Positions 35,191-43,387 are shown, counted from the stretch's first letter. The stretch is 64,000 bases of DNA from Streptomyces sp. Root431 (GCF_001426585.1 NZ_LMEI01000001.1:619317-683316), one strand, 5' to 3'. Numbers and translations: made by a program. The notes: generated by a model not told the origin, from the letters alone.

Positions 35191-35212
35191 GTCGTCGAAG
35201 ACGTTCGACGAC
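35191..35212. promoter_or_regulatory. 22-bp perfect inverted repeat upstream of the sugar transporter
   Basis: GTCGTCGAA-GACG-TTCGACGAC has 9-bp perfect arms and lies between the CebR-type box and the transporter start at 35319. It may be a second operator serving the rightward promoter; no matching regulator is known to me. Confidence 0.4.
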
Positions 35213-35318
35213 GGGCCCGCCGCGTACGGCCGGGCGAGTGGTGCGGGCGGGTGGATTCCGCGCGGCCCGGCGAGCTGCCCCCCGCCGCCCAGGAGGAGCC
35301 GCACTACGGTCGGGGCCC

Positions 35319-36659
35319 ATGGGGAGCAGGAGGAGGCACCGGCCCGTCGCCGCACTCGCCCTCGCCCTCCTCCTGGGCGCGGCGCTCTCCGGCGGCTGCG
35401 CGACCGACCCCGACCCGGCGCCCGCGGCGGGCGTCCCCGTGCGGGGGCCGGTGGACGGGAGCGGGCGGCGGATCACGCTCACCGTCGGCGTGTTCGGCAC
35501 GTTCGGCCTCCAGGAGGCCGGGCTGTACGAGACGTACATGCGGCTGAACCCGGACGTCGCCGTCCGGCAGACCTCCCTCACCCGCAACGACGTCTACTAC
35601 CCGCAGCTCCTCACCCACCTCACCGCCGGCTCCGGCCTCGCCGACGTCCAGGCCGTCGAGGTCGGCAACATCGCCGAGGTGCTCGCCACCCAAGGCGGCC
35701 GGCTCGACGGGCTCGGCTCGGCGCCGGGCGTGGACCGGTCCGCCTTCCTGCCGTGGAAGTGGGCGCAGGGCACCGCCCCCGACGGGCGCACGCTCGCGCT
35801 CGGCACCGACATCGGGCCGCAGGCCGTCTGCTACCGCAAGGACCTCTTCGCCAGGGCCGGACTGCCGACCGAGCGGGGAGCCGTGGGGCGGCTGTGGGCC
35901 GGGGACTGGCGCAAGTACCTCGCGGCCGGGGTCCGTTACCGCGAGCGGGCCCCGGAGGGCACGGCGTTCACGGACTCCGCGTCCGGGGTGATGGCGGCGG
36001 TCACGGGCAGCGCGGCGCTCCGCTACTACGACGAGCGGGGCGACCTGATCGTGGCGGTCAACCCTGCCGTACGGGAGGCATGGGACCTCGCCGCCGCGTT
36101 CGCCCGGCAGGGGCTGACCGCCCGGCTCCAGCAGTTCACGCCCGGCTGGGACCAGGCCTTCGCGAACGGCGCGTTCGCCACGGTCGCCTGCCCCGCCTGG
36201 ATGCTCGGCTACATCCAGGACAAGGCGGGCCCGGCCGGACGTGACCGGTGGGACGTGGCGGCGGCACCCCGACCGGGCAGCTGGGGCGGCTCGTTCCTCG
36301 TCGTCCCGTCCGCCGGCCGGCACCGCGCCGAGGCGGCCCGGCTCACGGCCTGGCTGACGGCGCCGGCCCAGCAGGCGGTGCTCTTCGCCCGGCGCGGCAG
36401 CTTCCCGAGCGCCTCGGCGGCGTACGCGCTCCCTGCGGTCGCGGAGGCCCGGCACCCGTACTTCGGCGACGCCCCGGTCGGCACGATCTTCGCCACGGCG
36501 GCCCGCGGCGTCCCCCGCGCCCCGGTCGGCCCGAAGGACGCCCTGATCGCCCAGACCCTGGCGGACGTCGGCATGCTCCAGGTCGACCAGACGGGCCGCG
36601 CGCCGGAGTCGGCCTGGAGGGCGGCGATGAAGGCGATCGACAACGCGCTGGACCGCTGA
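35319..36659 (+). CDS. Sugar ABC transporter substrate-binding lipoprotein (CebE-like)
   Basis: 446 residues from an ATG at 35319. A signal (VAALALALLLGAALSGGC) ends in a lipobox SGGC, so it is anchored outside the membrane. The mature N-terminus TLTVGVFGTFGLQEAGLYET, then LTAGSGLADVQAVEVGNIAE, is close in pattern to CebE cellobiose/cellotriose-binding proteins. Later come GTDIGPQAVCYRKDLFARAG and FANGAFATVACPAWMLGYIQ. The ligand is presumably a beta-glucan or xyloglucan oligosaccharide, given the facing GH74/GH10 genes. Its TGA overlaps the ATG of the first permease. The ATPase (MsiK in streptomycetes) is encoded elsewhere. Confidence 0.88.
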   Translation: MGSRRRHRPVAALALALLLGAALSGGCATDPDPAPAAGVPVRGPVDGSGRRITLTVGVFGTFGLQEAGLYETYMRLNPDVAVRQTSLTRNDVYYPQLLTHLTAGSGLADVQAVEVGNIAEVLATQGGRLDGLGSAPGVDRSAFLPWKWAQGTAPDGRTLALGTDIGPQAVCYRKDLFARAGLPTERGAVGRLWAGDWRKYLAAGVRYRERAPEGTAFTDSASGVMAAVTGSAALRYYDERGDLIVAVNPAVREAWDLAAAFARQGLTARLQQFTPGWDQAFANGAFATVACPAWMLGYIQDKAGPAGRDRWDVAAAPRPGSWGGSFLVVPSAGRHRAEAARLTAWLTAPAQQAVLFARRGSFPSASAAYALPAVAEARHPYFGDAPVGTIFATAARGVPRAPVGPKDALIAQTLADVGMLQVDQTGRAPESAWRAAMKAIDNALDR

Positions 36660-37987
36660 TGGCCGACTGGGAGAACCCGACACAGGACGCCACACCTGCG
36701 GTAGGCGACCACACCCACCCAGCCGCACCCGGCGACGGCGACCACCCCCACTCGGTCGCACCCACGCTAGGCGGCCATCCCCAACCAACCGAACGCGGCG
36801 ACGGCGACAAGGGGGTAGGGAACCTGCCTGGCCACCCCCACACGCCCGCAGACGGCGACGGCGGCGAGGGGGCAGGGGCCGGAGGCGGGGGGTGTCCGGA
36901 CGTAAAAGCGCCGGAACTCGCGCGAAGCGCGGTGAGGACGCAGTCCGGACACCCCCCGCCGGAGGCCCCTGCCCCCGCACCCACCAACCACGGACCCGGC
37001 CCCACGACCCGGCGGACGCGCACCCGCCCCACGACCCGGCGGACGCCCACCCGCCGGACTCCGGCCACCACCCGGCGGACGCCCACCGGCTCCCGCTGGG
37101 CCCCCTACGCCCTGGTCGCCCCCTTCTTCCTCTTCTTCGGCGCCTTCGGCGTCTTCCCCCTGCTCGCCACCGCCTGGACCTCCCTCCACCGCGTCGAGCT
37201 GACCGCCCCCGCCGAGGCGCAGTGGGTGGGCCTGCACAACTACGCGCGGCTGCTCGACGACGCGTTCTTCTGGAACGCGCTCGCGAACACGGTCGTCATC
37301 GGCATCGTCTCCACCGTCCCCCAGCTGCTGCTCGCGCTCGGCGTGGCGCACCTGCTCGACGTGCGGCTGCGGGGCCGGGGGATCTTCCGGGTCGTGGCCC
37401 TGGCCCCGTACGCGACCTCGGTCGCCGCCGCGACCCTGGTCTTCGCGCTGTTCTACGGACGGGACCACGGGATGGCCAACTGGGCCCTGGGAGCGGCCGG
37501 TCTGCCCCCGGTGGACTGGCAGAACGGCCCTTGGGCGTCGAAGCTCGCGGTGTCGTCGATCGTGGTCTGGCGCTGGACCGGCTACAACGCGCTGATCTAT
37601 CTGGCGGCGATGCAGACGGTCCCGCGCGAGCTGTACGAGGCGGCGGCGCTGGACGGGGCGTCACGGTGGCGCCGGTTCCTGCACGTGACGCTGCCGGGGA
37701 TCAGACCCGCGATCGCCTTCACGGTGCTGGTCTCGACGATCGGCGCGACGCAGCTCTTCGGCGAGCCGCTGCTGTTCGGGAGCGGGGCGGGTGCCTCGGG
37801 TGGCGCGGATCACCAGTTCCAGACGCTCGGGCTCTATCTGTACGAGCAGGGCTGGGTGAACCTCCATCTGGGGCGGGCCGCGGCCATCGCCTGGGCCATG
37901 CTGCTGGTCCTGGTCGTGCTGTTCGGGGCGGTACGGCTCCTGCGCGGCGGCCTGGCGCGCAGGAGCCGTACGGGGCGGGCCTCGTGA
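36659..37987 (+). CDS. Sugar ABC transporter permease (CebF-like) with long disordered N-terminal extension
   Basis: 442 residues from the ATG overlapping the binding-protein stop (TGATG). The first 145 residues are low complexity (GDGDHPHSVAPTLGGHPQPT, TTRRTRTRPTTRRTPTRRTP), far longer than the usual 20-40 residues. Part of the extension is encoded by the 109-bp inverted repeat at 36868-36976, and part by repeats of the CCCACGACCCGGCGGACG kind. The membrane part begins WAPYALVAPFFLFFGAFGVF and carries the permease EAA-type loop (LYEAAALDGASRWRRFLHVT followed by LPG). A later in-frame start near 37085 would give a normal-length permease, so the true N-terminus is uncertain. It overlaps the second permease. 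Confidence 0.85.
   Translation: MADWENPTQDATPAVGDHTHPAAPGDGDHPHSVAPTLGGHPQPTERGDGDKGVGNLPGHPHTPADGDGGEGAGAGGGGCPDVKAPELARSAVRTQSGHPPPEAPAPAPTNHGPGPTTRRTRTRPTTRRTPTRRTPATTRRTPTGSRWAPYALVAPFFLFFGAFGVFPLLATAWTSLHRVELTAPAEAQWVGLHNYARLLDDAFFWNALANTVVIGIVSTVPQLLLALGVAHLLDVRLRGRGIFRVVALAPYATSVAAATLVFALFYGRDHGMANWALGAAGLPPVDWQNGPWASKLAVSSIVVWRWTGYNALIYLAAMQTVPRELYEAAALDGASRWRRFLHVTLPGIRPAIAFTVLVSTIGATQLFGEPLLFGSGAGASGGADHQFQTLGLYLYEQGWVNLHLGRAAAIAWAMLLVLVVLFGAVRLLRGGLARRSRTGRAS
36868..36976. repeat. 109-bp inverted-repeat element inside the CebF-like permease gene
   Basis: The left arm 36868-36901 and right arm 36943-36976 are 34-bp inverted complements broken only by a 4-bp non-matching block (36881-36884 against 36960-36963). 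The innermost 17 bp, GCGGGGGGTGTCCGGAC, are perfect. The 41-bp core contains its own CGCG-CGAA-GCGCG dyad. The element has no coding capacity of its own but is read through in frame. It looks like a small non-autonomous palindromic repeat. Confidence 0.85.
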
Positions 37988-38808
37988 GGACGGAGCGGGC
38001 CGGCTGGGGCACGTACGCGCTGCTCGCGCTCTTCACGGCCGTGTCCCTCTTCCCGCTGCTGTGGACGGCGGTCGCCGCCTCGCGGACCAGTACGCGGCTC
38101 GCGGCCACTCCGCCGCCGTTCCGGTTCGGGCGGAACCTGCCCCGGAACCTGGAACTGGCCTGGACCGAAGCCCGGTTGGGCGAGGCCCTGGCGAACACCG
38201 CGCTGGTCGCCGGGGTGGTCACTGCGGGAACGGTGCTCTTCTCGACGCTCGCCGGGTTCGCCTTCGCCAAGCTGCGGTTCCGCTTCCGGGGCACGCTGCT
38301 CCTGCTGGTGGCCGGGACGATGCTGATCCCGCCTCAGCTGGGGGTCGTCCCGCTCTATCTGCTGATCGCGCGGCTGCGCTGGACCGACGAGCTCCAGGCG
38401 GTGATCCTGCCGTCGCTCGTCTCCGCGTTCGGGGTGTTCTTCATGCTCCAGCACCTGCGGCGGGCGCTGCCGTCCGAGGTGCTCGAAGCGGCCCGGATGG
38501 ACGGGGCGGGGACGCTGCGGACGGTGTGGCACGTGGTGCTGCCGGCGGCGCGCCCGGCGATGGCGGTGCTCGGGATGCTGTCGTTCGTGGCGGCCTGGAA
38601 CGACTTCTTCTGGCCGGTCCTCGCCCTGACGCAGACCGGGAACCCGACGGTGCAGGTGGCGCTCACGGGCCTGGGGCGGGGGACGGTGCCCGACCAGTCG
38701 GTGGTGATGGCGGGGGCGCTGCTGGGGACGCTGCCGCTGCTCGTCGTACTGGCGCTGTTCGGCCGGCACATCGTGGGCGGGGTGATGCGCGGCGCGGTGA
38801 AGGGATGA
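37984..38808 (+). CDS. Sugar ABC transporter permease (CebG-like)
   Basis: 274 residues from a GTG overlapping the stop of the first permease (GTGA). It has six predicted helices: TYALLALFTAVSLFPLLWTA, NTALVAGVVTAGTVLFSTLA, LLLLVAGTMLIPPQLGVVPL, VILPSLVSAFGVFFMLQHLR and others. The EAA loop is VLEAARMDGAGTLRTVWHVV, then LPAARPAMAVLG. It ends LFGRHIVGGVMRGAVKG, typical of MalG/CebG permeases. It pairs with the preceding permease to form the channel. In the classical ceb locus a beta-glucosidase gene (bglC) comes next; here it does not. Confidence 0.92.
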   Translation: MRTERAGWGTYALLALFTAVSLFPLLWTAVAASRTSTRLAATPPPFRFGRNLPRNLELAWTEARLGEALANTALVAGVVTAGTVLFSTLAGFAFAKLRFRFRGTLLLLVAGTMLIPPQLGVVPLYLLIARLRWTDELQAVILPSLVSAFGVFFMLQHLRRALPSEVLEAARMDGAGTLRTVWHVVLPAARPAMAVLGMLSFVAAWNDFFWPVLALTQTGNPTVQVALTGLGRGTVPDQSVVMAGALLGTLPLLVVLALFGRHIVGGVMRGAVKG

Positions 38809-38818
38809 GGCGGGCGTG

Positions 38819-38878
38819 ATGATGGTGCTCTTCTCGCTCTTCGACATGCTGGAGGAGGGGAAGGCGTCGCGGGCGTAG
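38819..38878 (+). CDS. Possible 19-residue ORF after the permease
   Basis: ATGATGGTG opens a 19-codon frame, MMVLFSLFDMLEEGKASRA, ending in TAG, 10 bp after the permease stop. No family is recognised and no clear ribosome site is present. It may be a remnant of a lost gene or non-coding. Confidence 0.2.
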   Translation: MMVLFSLFDMLEEGKASRA

Positions 38879-38948
38879 GGCGCGACCTCGCGGGGTCGAC
38901 GTCCGACAGCCGCCGGCGTGCTCCGCCCCGGGCGATCACGCTGGCGGC

Positions 38949-39482
38949 ATGACGACTACCTCCACCACCGACACCGCCGACACCGCCGACACCGCCGACA
39001 CCACTGACGCCACCGACGCCACCGACGCCACCGACGCCACCGACGCCACGGCGGACTCGGCGGCCGTCCTGACCGGTATGTACGCGGCGGAGGCCGCCTA
39101 TCTGGCGGCCGGAGGCCCCGGCCGGGCCTCCTTCGCCCCGCTCGCCCCCTACTTCGCGCCCGACGTCGTCCTCCACCAGGCCGCCGCCCTGCCGTACGGC
39201 GGGACCTGGCGCGGACACGCGGGCCTGGAGCGCTTCTTCCTCGCGATGAGCCGGGTGTGGGAGTCCTTCGACATGACGGAGCAGGAGTTCCTCGCCACGG
39301 GCGCGACCGCCGTGGTCCTCACGCGCGTACGGGCCCGCGCCCGCGCCACCGGCCGCGAGCTGGCCTTCCCGATCCTGCAGACGATCACCGTACGGGACGG
39401 CCGGATCGCCGAGGTCCGCCCCTTCTACTGGGACACCGCGGCGATCGTCGACGCCTGCGCCGTACGGCCGACGGCCGGGTAG
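38949..39482 (+). CDS. SnoaL/NTF2-like protein with Asp-Thr-Ala repeat at the N-terminus
   Basis: 177 residues from an ATG at 38949. Residues 8-34 are nine tandem tripeptides, Asp-Thr-Ala or Asp-Ala-Thr, encoded by a 9-bp repeat. From about residue 45 there is a cone-shaped NTF2/SnoaL-like fold: LAPYFAPDVVLHQAAALPYG, GTWRGHAGLERFFLAMSRVW, ESFDMTEQEFLATG, and FPILQTITVRDGRIAEVRPF ending YWDTAAIVDA. Relatives are ketosteroid-isomerase-like enzymes or small-molecule binders. The substrate is unknown. It is not evidently linked to the sugar transporter before it. Confidence 0.8.
   Translation: MTTTSTTDTADTADTADTTDATDATDATDATDATADSAAVLTGMYAAEAAYLAAGGPGRASFAPLAPYFAPDVVLHQAAALPYGGTWRGHAGLERFFLAMSRVWESFDMTEQEFLATGATAVVLTRVRARARATGRELAFPILQTITVRDGRIAEVRPFYWDTAAIVDACAVRPTAG
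38970..39050 (+). repeat. 9-bp coding microsatellite, nine units
   Basis: GACACCGCC-type units (three), one GACACCACT, then five GACGCCACC-type units run without interruption. They encode the Asp-Thr-Ala/Asp-Ala-Thr tract. Copy number could change by slippage without shifting the frame. Confidence 0.9.
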
Positions 39483-39555
39483 GGGTGCGCGCCCCGGCCT
39501 GGGGGTGGGGTGGCTCCGGCCGGGGCGCGCGGTGTGGGGGGCCTGTGGGGCCTGC

Positions 39556-41100
39556 CTACTTGTAGGCGGCGAAGGCCTTCGTGAAGGCCAGGGGCTGCTG
39601 GAGGATCGAGGAGCAGGTGGCGTCGGCGTGGTTCACGGCGCCGGCCGCGCACTGCTTGTCACGGGTCGAGGACCACATCGAGAGCCAGCCGAGCCCCTTC
39701 GACTTCGCGAAGTCGACGAGCTGCGTGGCGTCGTCGACCCGGAAGATCTCGCTGGTGACGTCGTTGACGCCGATCATCGGGGTGACGGCGACGGCCTTCC
39801 AGGCGGCCGCGTCGGAGAGCCCGAGGACGCCCTTGACCTGGGCCTGGGTCGCGGTGGCGGCCTGGATCGCGTAGGTGCCCATGTCCGCGCTGTACGCCGG
39901 GCCGTAGTCCATCGCCATGATGTTGACGGCGTCGACGCGGACCCCGTTCTTCTTCGCGTCGGCGAGCAGCGCCACGCCCGGCTGCGTCAGGCCCTCGGGC
40001 ATGACCGGCAGCGTGAAGGAGACGTCGAGCCCCGGGTGGGTCTTCTGGAGCTGGGCGATCGCCTGGGAGCGGCGGGTGTTGGCGGCGGTGTCCGGCAGGG
40101 CCGCGCCCTCGACGTCGAAGTCGACCTTGGTGAGCTTGTACTGGTCGATGACCTTGCCGTACGCGGCGGCCAGCGCCGAGGAGGACGAGCAGTTCAGGGC
40201 CAGCTCGTGGCCGGCTGCGCCGCCGAAGGAGACGCGGACGTCACCGCCCTTGGCGCGCAGGGCGCCGATCTGGGCCGCGACCTTGTCGTTCGCCAGGTCG
40301 GTGACCCCGCCCCAGAGGGGGGCGCAGGAGCCGCCGGAGGTGATGAAGGCGAGGTTGAACTCCTTCACGCCGGTGGCGTCGGCGGTCGCGAGCAGGTCGT
40401 ACGCCGGGTAGAGCGAGGTGTCGACGTACGGGGCGTACTTGGCGGCCGTGGAGGGGGCGCCGGTCGCGGTGGGGGTGGGCGTCGGGGTGGTCGCGGTGGC
40501 CGTCGGGGTCGGCTTCACGGTGGCGGTGGCGGTGGCCGTCGGGGTCGGCTTGACCGTGGCCGTCGCAGTCGCCGTCGACGTCGGGGTCGGCTTCGCGGTC
40601 GCCGAGGGGGAGGCGGTCGCGGTGGGCTGCTCGGTGGGGCGGCCGCTGGGGGTGGGGGCGGGGCCTCCGGCGGAGCAGGCGGCCTTGTTGATGAGGCAGT
40701 CGGCCGGATCGCCCGCCGCGCCCGCGGCCGAGGTCACGAAGCCGACGGTGACGGACTGGCCGGGCGCCAGCTGCTTGTTCCAGCTCGCGGGCCGCACGGT
40801 GACGTGGCCGCCGGAGACGGTGTACTCGCCGTTCCAGAGGGAGCCGATGGTCGTCCCGGCCGGGAGGTCGAACTCCAGGGTCCAGTCGGTCTGGGTGGTG
40901 CTCGACCCGTTGGTGACGACGTACTGGCCGGTGTAGCCGCCGGTCCAGGCGCTGGTCCGGGTGTAGGCGGCGCCGACGCCGGCGGCCTGTGCCGTACCGC
41001 TGAGCGCGAAGGCGGTGCCGCCGGCGATCGCCGCCGCGACGACGGCTCCGACGGCCTTGGTCCTGGTGCTCGCCCTGCGCCGGTGCGAACTGGTGCCCAT
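39556..41100 (-). CDS. Secreted chitinase-type GH18 protein with N-terminal CBM2
   Basis: 514 residues from an ATG at 41100. Signal region KAVGAVVAAAIAGGTAFALS, cleaved near AQA. Residues 40-135 are a CBM2 (AYTRTSAWTGGYTGQYVVTN, LWNGEYTVSGGHVTVRPASW). A Thr/Pro repeat linker (TATATVKPTPTATATATVKP) is encoded by tandem DNA over 40470-40620. The GH18 domain follows: YAPYVDTSLYPAYDLLATAD, GDVRVSFGGAAG, LTKVDFDVEGAALPD with the catalytic Glu in a DxDxE arrangement, and VNIMAMDYGPAYS. It belongs to the short bacterial chitinase type, probably cutting chitin or a related glycan outside the cell. No dre site was found upstream. Confidence 0.88.
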   Translation of the reverse strand: MGTSSHRRRASTRTKAVGAVVAAAIAGGTAFALSGTAQAAGVGAAYTRTSAWTGGYTGQYVVTNGSSTTQTDWTLEFDLPAGTTIGSLWNGEYTVSGGHVTVRPASWNKQLAPGQSVTVGFVTSAAGAAGDPADCLINKAACSAGGPAPTPSGRPTEQPTATASPSATAKPTPTSTATATATVKPTPTATATATVKPTPTATATTPTPTPTATGAPSTAAKYAPYVDTSLYPAYDLLATADATGVKEFNLAFITSGGSCAPLWGGVTDLANDKVAAQIGALRAKGGDVRVSFGGAAGHELALNCSSSSALAAAYGKVIDQYKLTKVDFDVEGAALPDTAANTRRSQAIAQLQKTHPGLDVSFTLPVMPEGLTQPGVALLADAKKNGVRVDAVNIMAMDYGPAYSADMGTYAIQAATATQAQVKGVLGLSDAAAWKAVAVTPMIGVNDVTSEIFRVDDATQLVDFAKSKGLGWLSMWSSTRDKQCAAGAVNHADATCSSILQQPLAFTKAFAAYK

Positions 41101-41267
41101 CGCGTGCCTGCCTCTGTGTGCCGGGGTGTGGGGGTGGGGTGCGGCAGCACGCTAGCGACTCGGAAACGGACAAATGGCAGCGATCGGGCCGGGGTTGGGA
41201 TTCTTAGGCTCCGCTTAAGGAAGGCATCGGAACCACGAAAGGTTCGGCCCCGCGCACCCCGTTCCGC

Positions 41268-42677
41268 TCAGGCGTCGGCGGCCCGGCGGGTGCCCGTGCC
41301 GCCCCGGCGGCGGCGGACCGGGCGGTGGCCGCGGCGGCCGGCCGTGGCGCCCTGGCGGCGCCCGTCGAGCCCGATCCAGACGCGGACCTCGGTGCCGCCG
41401 AGCACGGAGTGCCCGATGGCGACGTCTCCCCCGGTGGCCTCCGCCATCCGCCGCACGATGTCCAGGCCGAGGCCCGTCGAGCCGGGCCTGCCCCCGCTGT
41501 TGCCGCGGGCCAGGGCGGCGGCCGGGTCGGCGATGCCGGCGCCCGCGTCGGAGACCAGGACGATGACGGCGTCGTCGCCGTTGTGGACGTCGATGGAGAA
41601 GGCGGTGCCCTCGGCAGTGTGCCGGAAGACGTTGCCGAGGAGGGCGTCGAGGGCGGCGACGAGTTCGGGCCGGGCCACCGGGATGCGTACCGGACGCTCG
41701 ACGCCCGCGACCCGTACCCGCCGGCCCTCGTCCTCCGCGAGCGCCGACCAGAAGTCCATCCGCTCGCGGACGACCTCGGCGGCGTCGCAGCCGGCGCCGG
41801 GCCCGGTCGCCTGGGTCTGCGGCTTCGCCTCCCGGGCCGTACGGATGATGATGTCGACCTCGCGCTCCAGCTGCTCGACGGCGGCCCGGGTCTGCTCGGC
41901 GGCGGGGCCGGAGCCGAGCGAGGCCGCGTTGAGCCGCAGCACCGTCAGCGGGGTGCGGAGCCGGTGGGAGAGGTCGGCGGCGAGCTCGCGCTCGTTGGCG
42001 AGGAGCTGGACGACCTGGTCGGCCATCGAGTTGAAGGCGACGGCCGCGGACTTGAGCTCCGGCGGGCCCTCCTCGGGCACGCGGGCGCCGAGCCGGCCCT
42101 CGCCGAGGTCGTGGGCGGCGCCCGCGAGCCGCTGGGCGGGCTGGACCATGCGGACGCCGAGCCGGTCGGCGACGGCGACGGAGCCGACGATCAGCGCGAG
42201 GCCGACCCCGGCGAGGACGAGCCAGGCGGTGGCGACGCCGTTGGTGACCTCGCCTTCGGGGACGAAGAGTTCGACGACGGCGACCTGGCCGCTGCTGAGC
42301 GCCGTGGGCTGGAGCAGTGCGAAGCCGCCCGGCACCTCGGCGATGGAGGCCCGGCCGAGCCGGCGGGTGGCCGCGAGCTCCTCGGCGTCGGCCCTGCGGG
42401 TGCCGATCTCCAGCGCGGTCCCGCCCGAGTCCTCGGCGGGCACGTGGACGGCGAGCCGTCCGGCGGCGCCGTCCTCGGTGGTGGCGACGGCCTTGTCCAG
42501 CTCCTGGCGGTCGGTGGTGATCGCGAGGACGGGGGCGAGCCCGGCGGCCCGCCGCTCGGCGTTGGAGAAGGCCCGGTCGCGGGCCATCTCCTTGACGACG
42601 AGCCCGAGGGGTACGGCGAAGGCGACGACGACCATGGCGGTGACGGCCAGCGACACCTTGACGAGCGCCCACCTCAC
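41268..42677 (-). CDS. Two-component sensor histidine kinase
   Basis: 469 residues from a GTG at 42677 that overlaps the regulator's TGA (GTGA). One membrane helix at the N-terminus (LVKVSLAVTAMVVVAFAVPL), an extracytoplasmic sensing segment, a second helix (TAWLVLAGVGLALIVGSVAV), HAMP (RMVQPAQRLAGAAHDLGEGR), the phospho-acceptor H-box (LAADLSHRLRTPLTVLRL) and a HATPase domain (GNVFRHTAEG, VSDAGAGI, GSTGLGLDIVRRMAEATGGD). The C-terminal tail is Arg/Gly-rich. It phosphorylates the regulator encoded just before it. The signal is unknown. Its gene converges toward the chitinase block but is not obviously part of it. Confidence 0.93.
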   Translation of the reverse strand: MRWALVKVSLAVTAMVVVAFAVPLGLVVKEMARDRAFSNAERRAAGLAPVLAITTDRQELDKAVATTEDGAAGRLAVHVPAEDSGGTALEIGTRRADAEELAATRRLGRASIAEVPGGFALLQPTALSSGQVAVVELFVPEGEVTNGVATAWLVLAGVGLALIVGSVAVADRLGVRMVQPAQRLAGAAHDLGEGRLGARVPEEGPPELKSAAVAFNSMADQVVQLLANERELAADLSHRLRTPLTVLRLNAASLGSGPAAEQTRAAVEQLEREVDIIIRTAREAKPQTQATGPGAGCDAAEVVRERMDFWSALAEDEGRRVRVAGVERPVRIPVARPELVAALDALLGNVFRHTAEGTAFSIDVHNGDDAVIVLVSDAGAGIADPAAALARGNSGGRPGSTGLGLDIVRRMAEATGGDVAIGHSVLGGTEVRVWIGLDGRRQGATAGRRGHRPVRRRRGGTGTRRAADA

Positions 42678-43387
42678 CGCTGCGGCTCCGGTTCCTGCTC
42701 CCGGGGCGGCTCCAGCTTCACGCCCACGCCGCGCAGGGTGTGCAAGTAGCGGGGCCTGGCGGCCGTTTCGCCCAATTTCCGCCGCAGCCATGACAAATGT
42801 ACGTCGATGGTCTGGTCGTCCCCGTACGACTGCTGCCAGACCTCGGCGAGCAGCTCCTTGCGCGGGACGACCACGCCCGGCCGCCCGGCGAGGAAGGCCA
42901 GCAGGTCGAACTCGCGCCGGGTGAGGTCCAAGGGCGCCCCGTCCAGCTCCGCCTGACGGCGCAGCGGATCGACGGTGAGCCCGCCGACGCGGATGGCCCG
43001 GGACGGGGGCGCCTCGCCGGCGGCGGACCGCGCCCGGCGCAGGACGGCCGCCATGCGGGCCGAGAGGTGGTCCACCGAGAAGGGCTTCACGAGATAGTCG
43101 TCCGCGCCGGCGTGCAGGAGCCGTACGATCTCGGCCTCGTCGTCCCGGGCGGTCGCGATGATCACCGGTACGTCGGTGATCCCGCGCAGCATCTTCAGCG
43201 CCTCGGACCCGTCCAGGTCGGGCAGTCCGAGGTCCAGGATGACCACGTCGAAACGGAAATGGGCGACCTCGCGCAACGCCTCCAGAGCCGTACCGACGCT
43301 CCGTACCGTGTGGGAGGCCTCGGAGAGCTGGCGGATGAGGGCGGAGCGCACGAACTGGTCGTCCTCGACCACGAGCACACTTGCCAT
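42674..43387 (-). CDS. Two-component response regulator, OmpR/PhoB type
   Basis: 237 residues from an ATG at 43387. The receiver domain has the acidic pair (VLVVEDDQFV), the phospho-Asp (VVILDLGLPDLDGSEAL) and the conserved Lys (DDYLVKPFSVDHLSARM). The C-terminal winged helix is LTRREFDLLAFLAGRPGVVV, PRKELLAEVW and TIDVHLSWLRRKLGET, then RYLHTLRGVGVKLEPP. It is overlapped by its kinase gene and transcribed divergently from the anchored protein gene at 43475, which could be a target by position. Confidence 0.95.
   Translation of the reverse strand: MASVLVVEDDQFVRSALIRQLSEASHTVRSVGTALEALREVAHFRFDVVILDLGLPDLDGSEALKMLRGITDVPVIIATARDDEAEIVRLLHAGADDYLVKPFSVDHLSARMAAVLRRARSAAGEAPPSRAIRVGGLTVDPLRRQAELDGAPLDLTRREFDLLAFLAGRPGVVVPRKELLAEVWQQSYGDDQTIDVHLSWLRRKLGETAARPRYLHTLRGVGVKLEPPREQEPEPQR

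Noticed and set aside
36868..36976. Insertion sequence in the permease gene
   Set aside because: At 109 bp it has no transposase and keeps the frame; it is kept as a small palindromic repeat instead.
38819..38878. Start of a bglC beta-glucosidase gene after the permeases
   Set aside because: The 19-residue frame has no GH1 features and ends in a stop; no glucosidase sequence follows.
39505..42924. Forward open frame of about 1,140 codons antisense to the chitinase and histidine kinase
   Set aside because: Gly/Arg/Val-rich shadow of genes with intact GH18 and kinase motifs; no ribosome site or domain.
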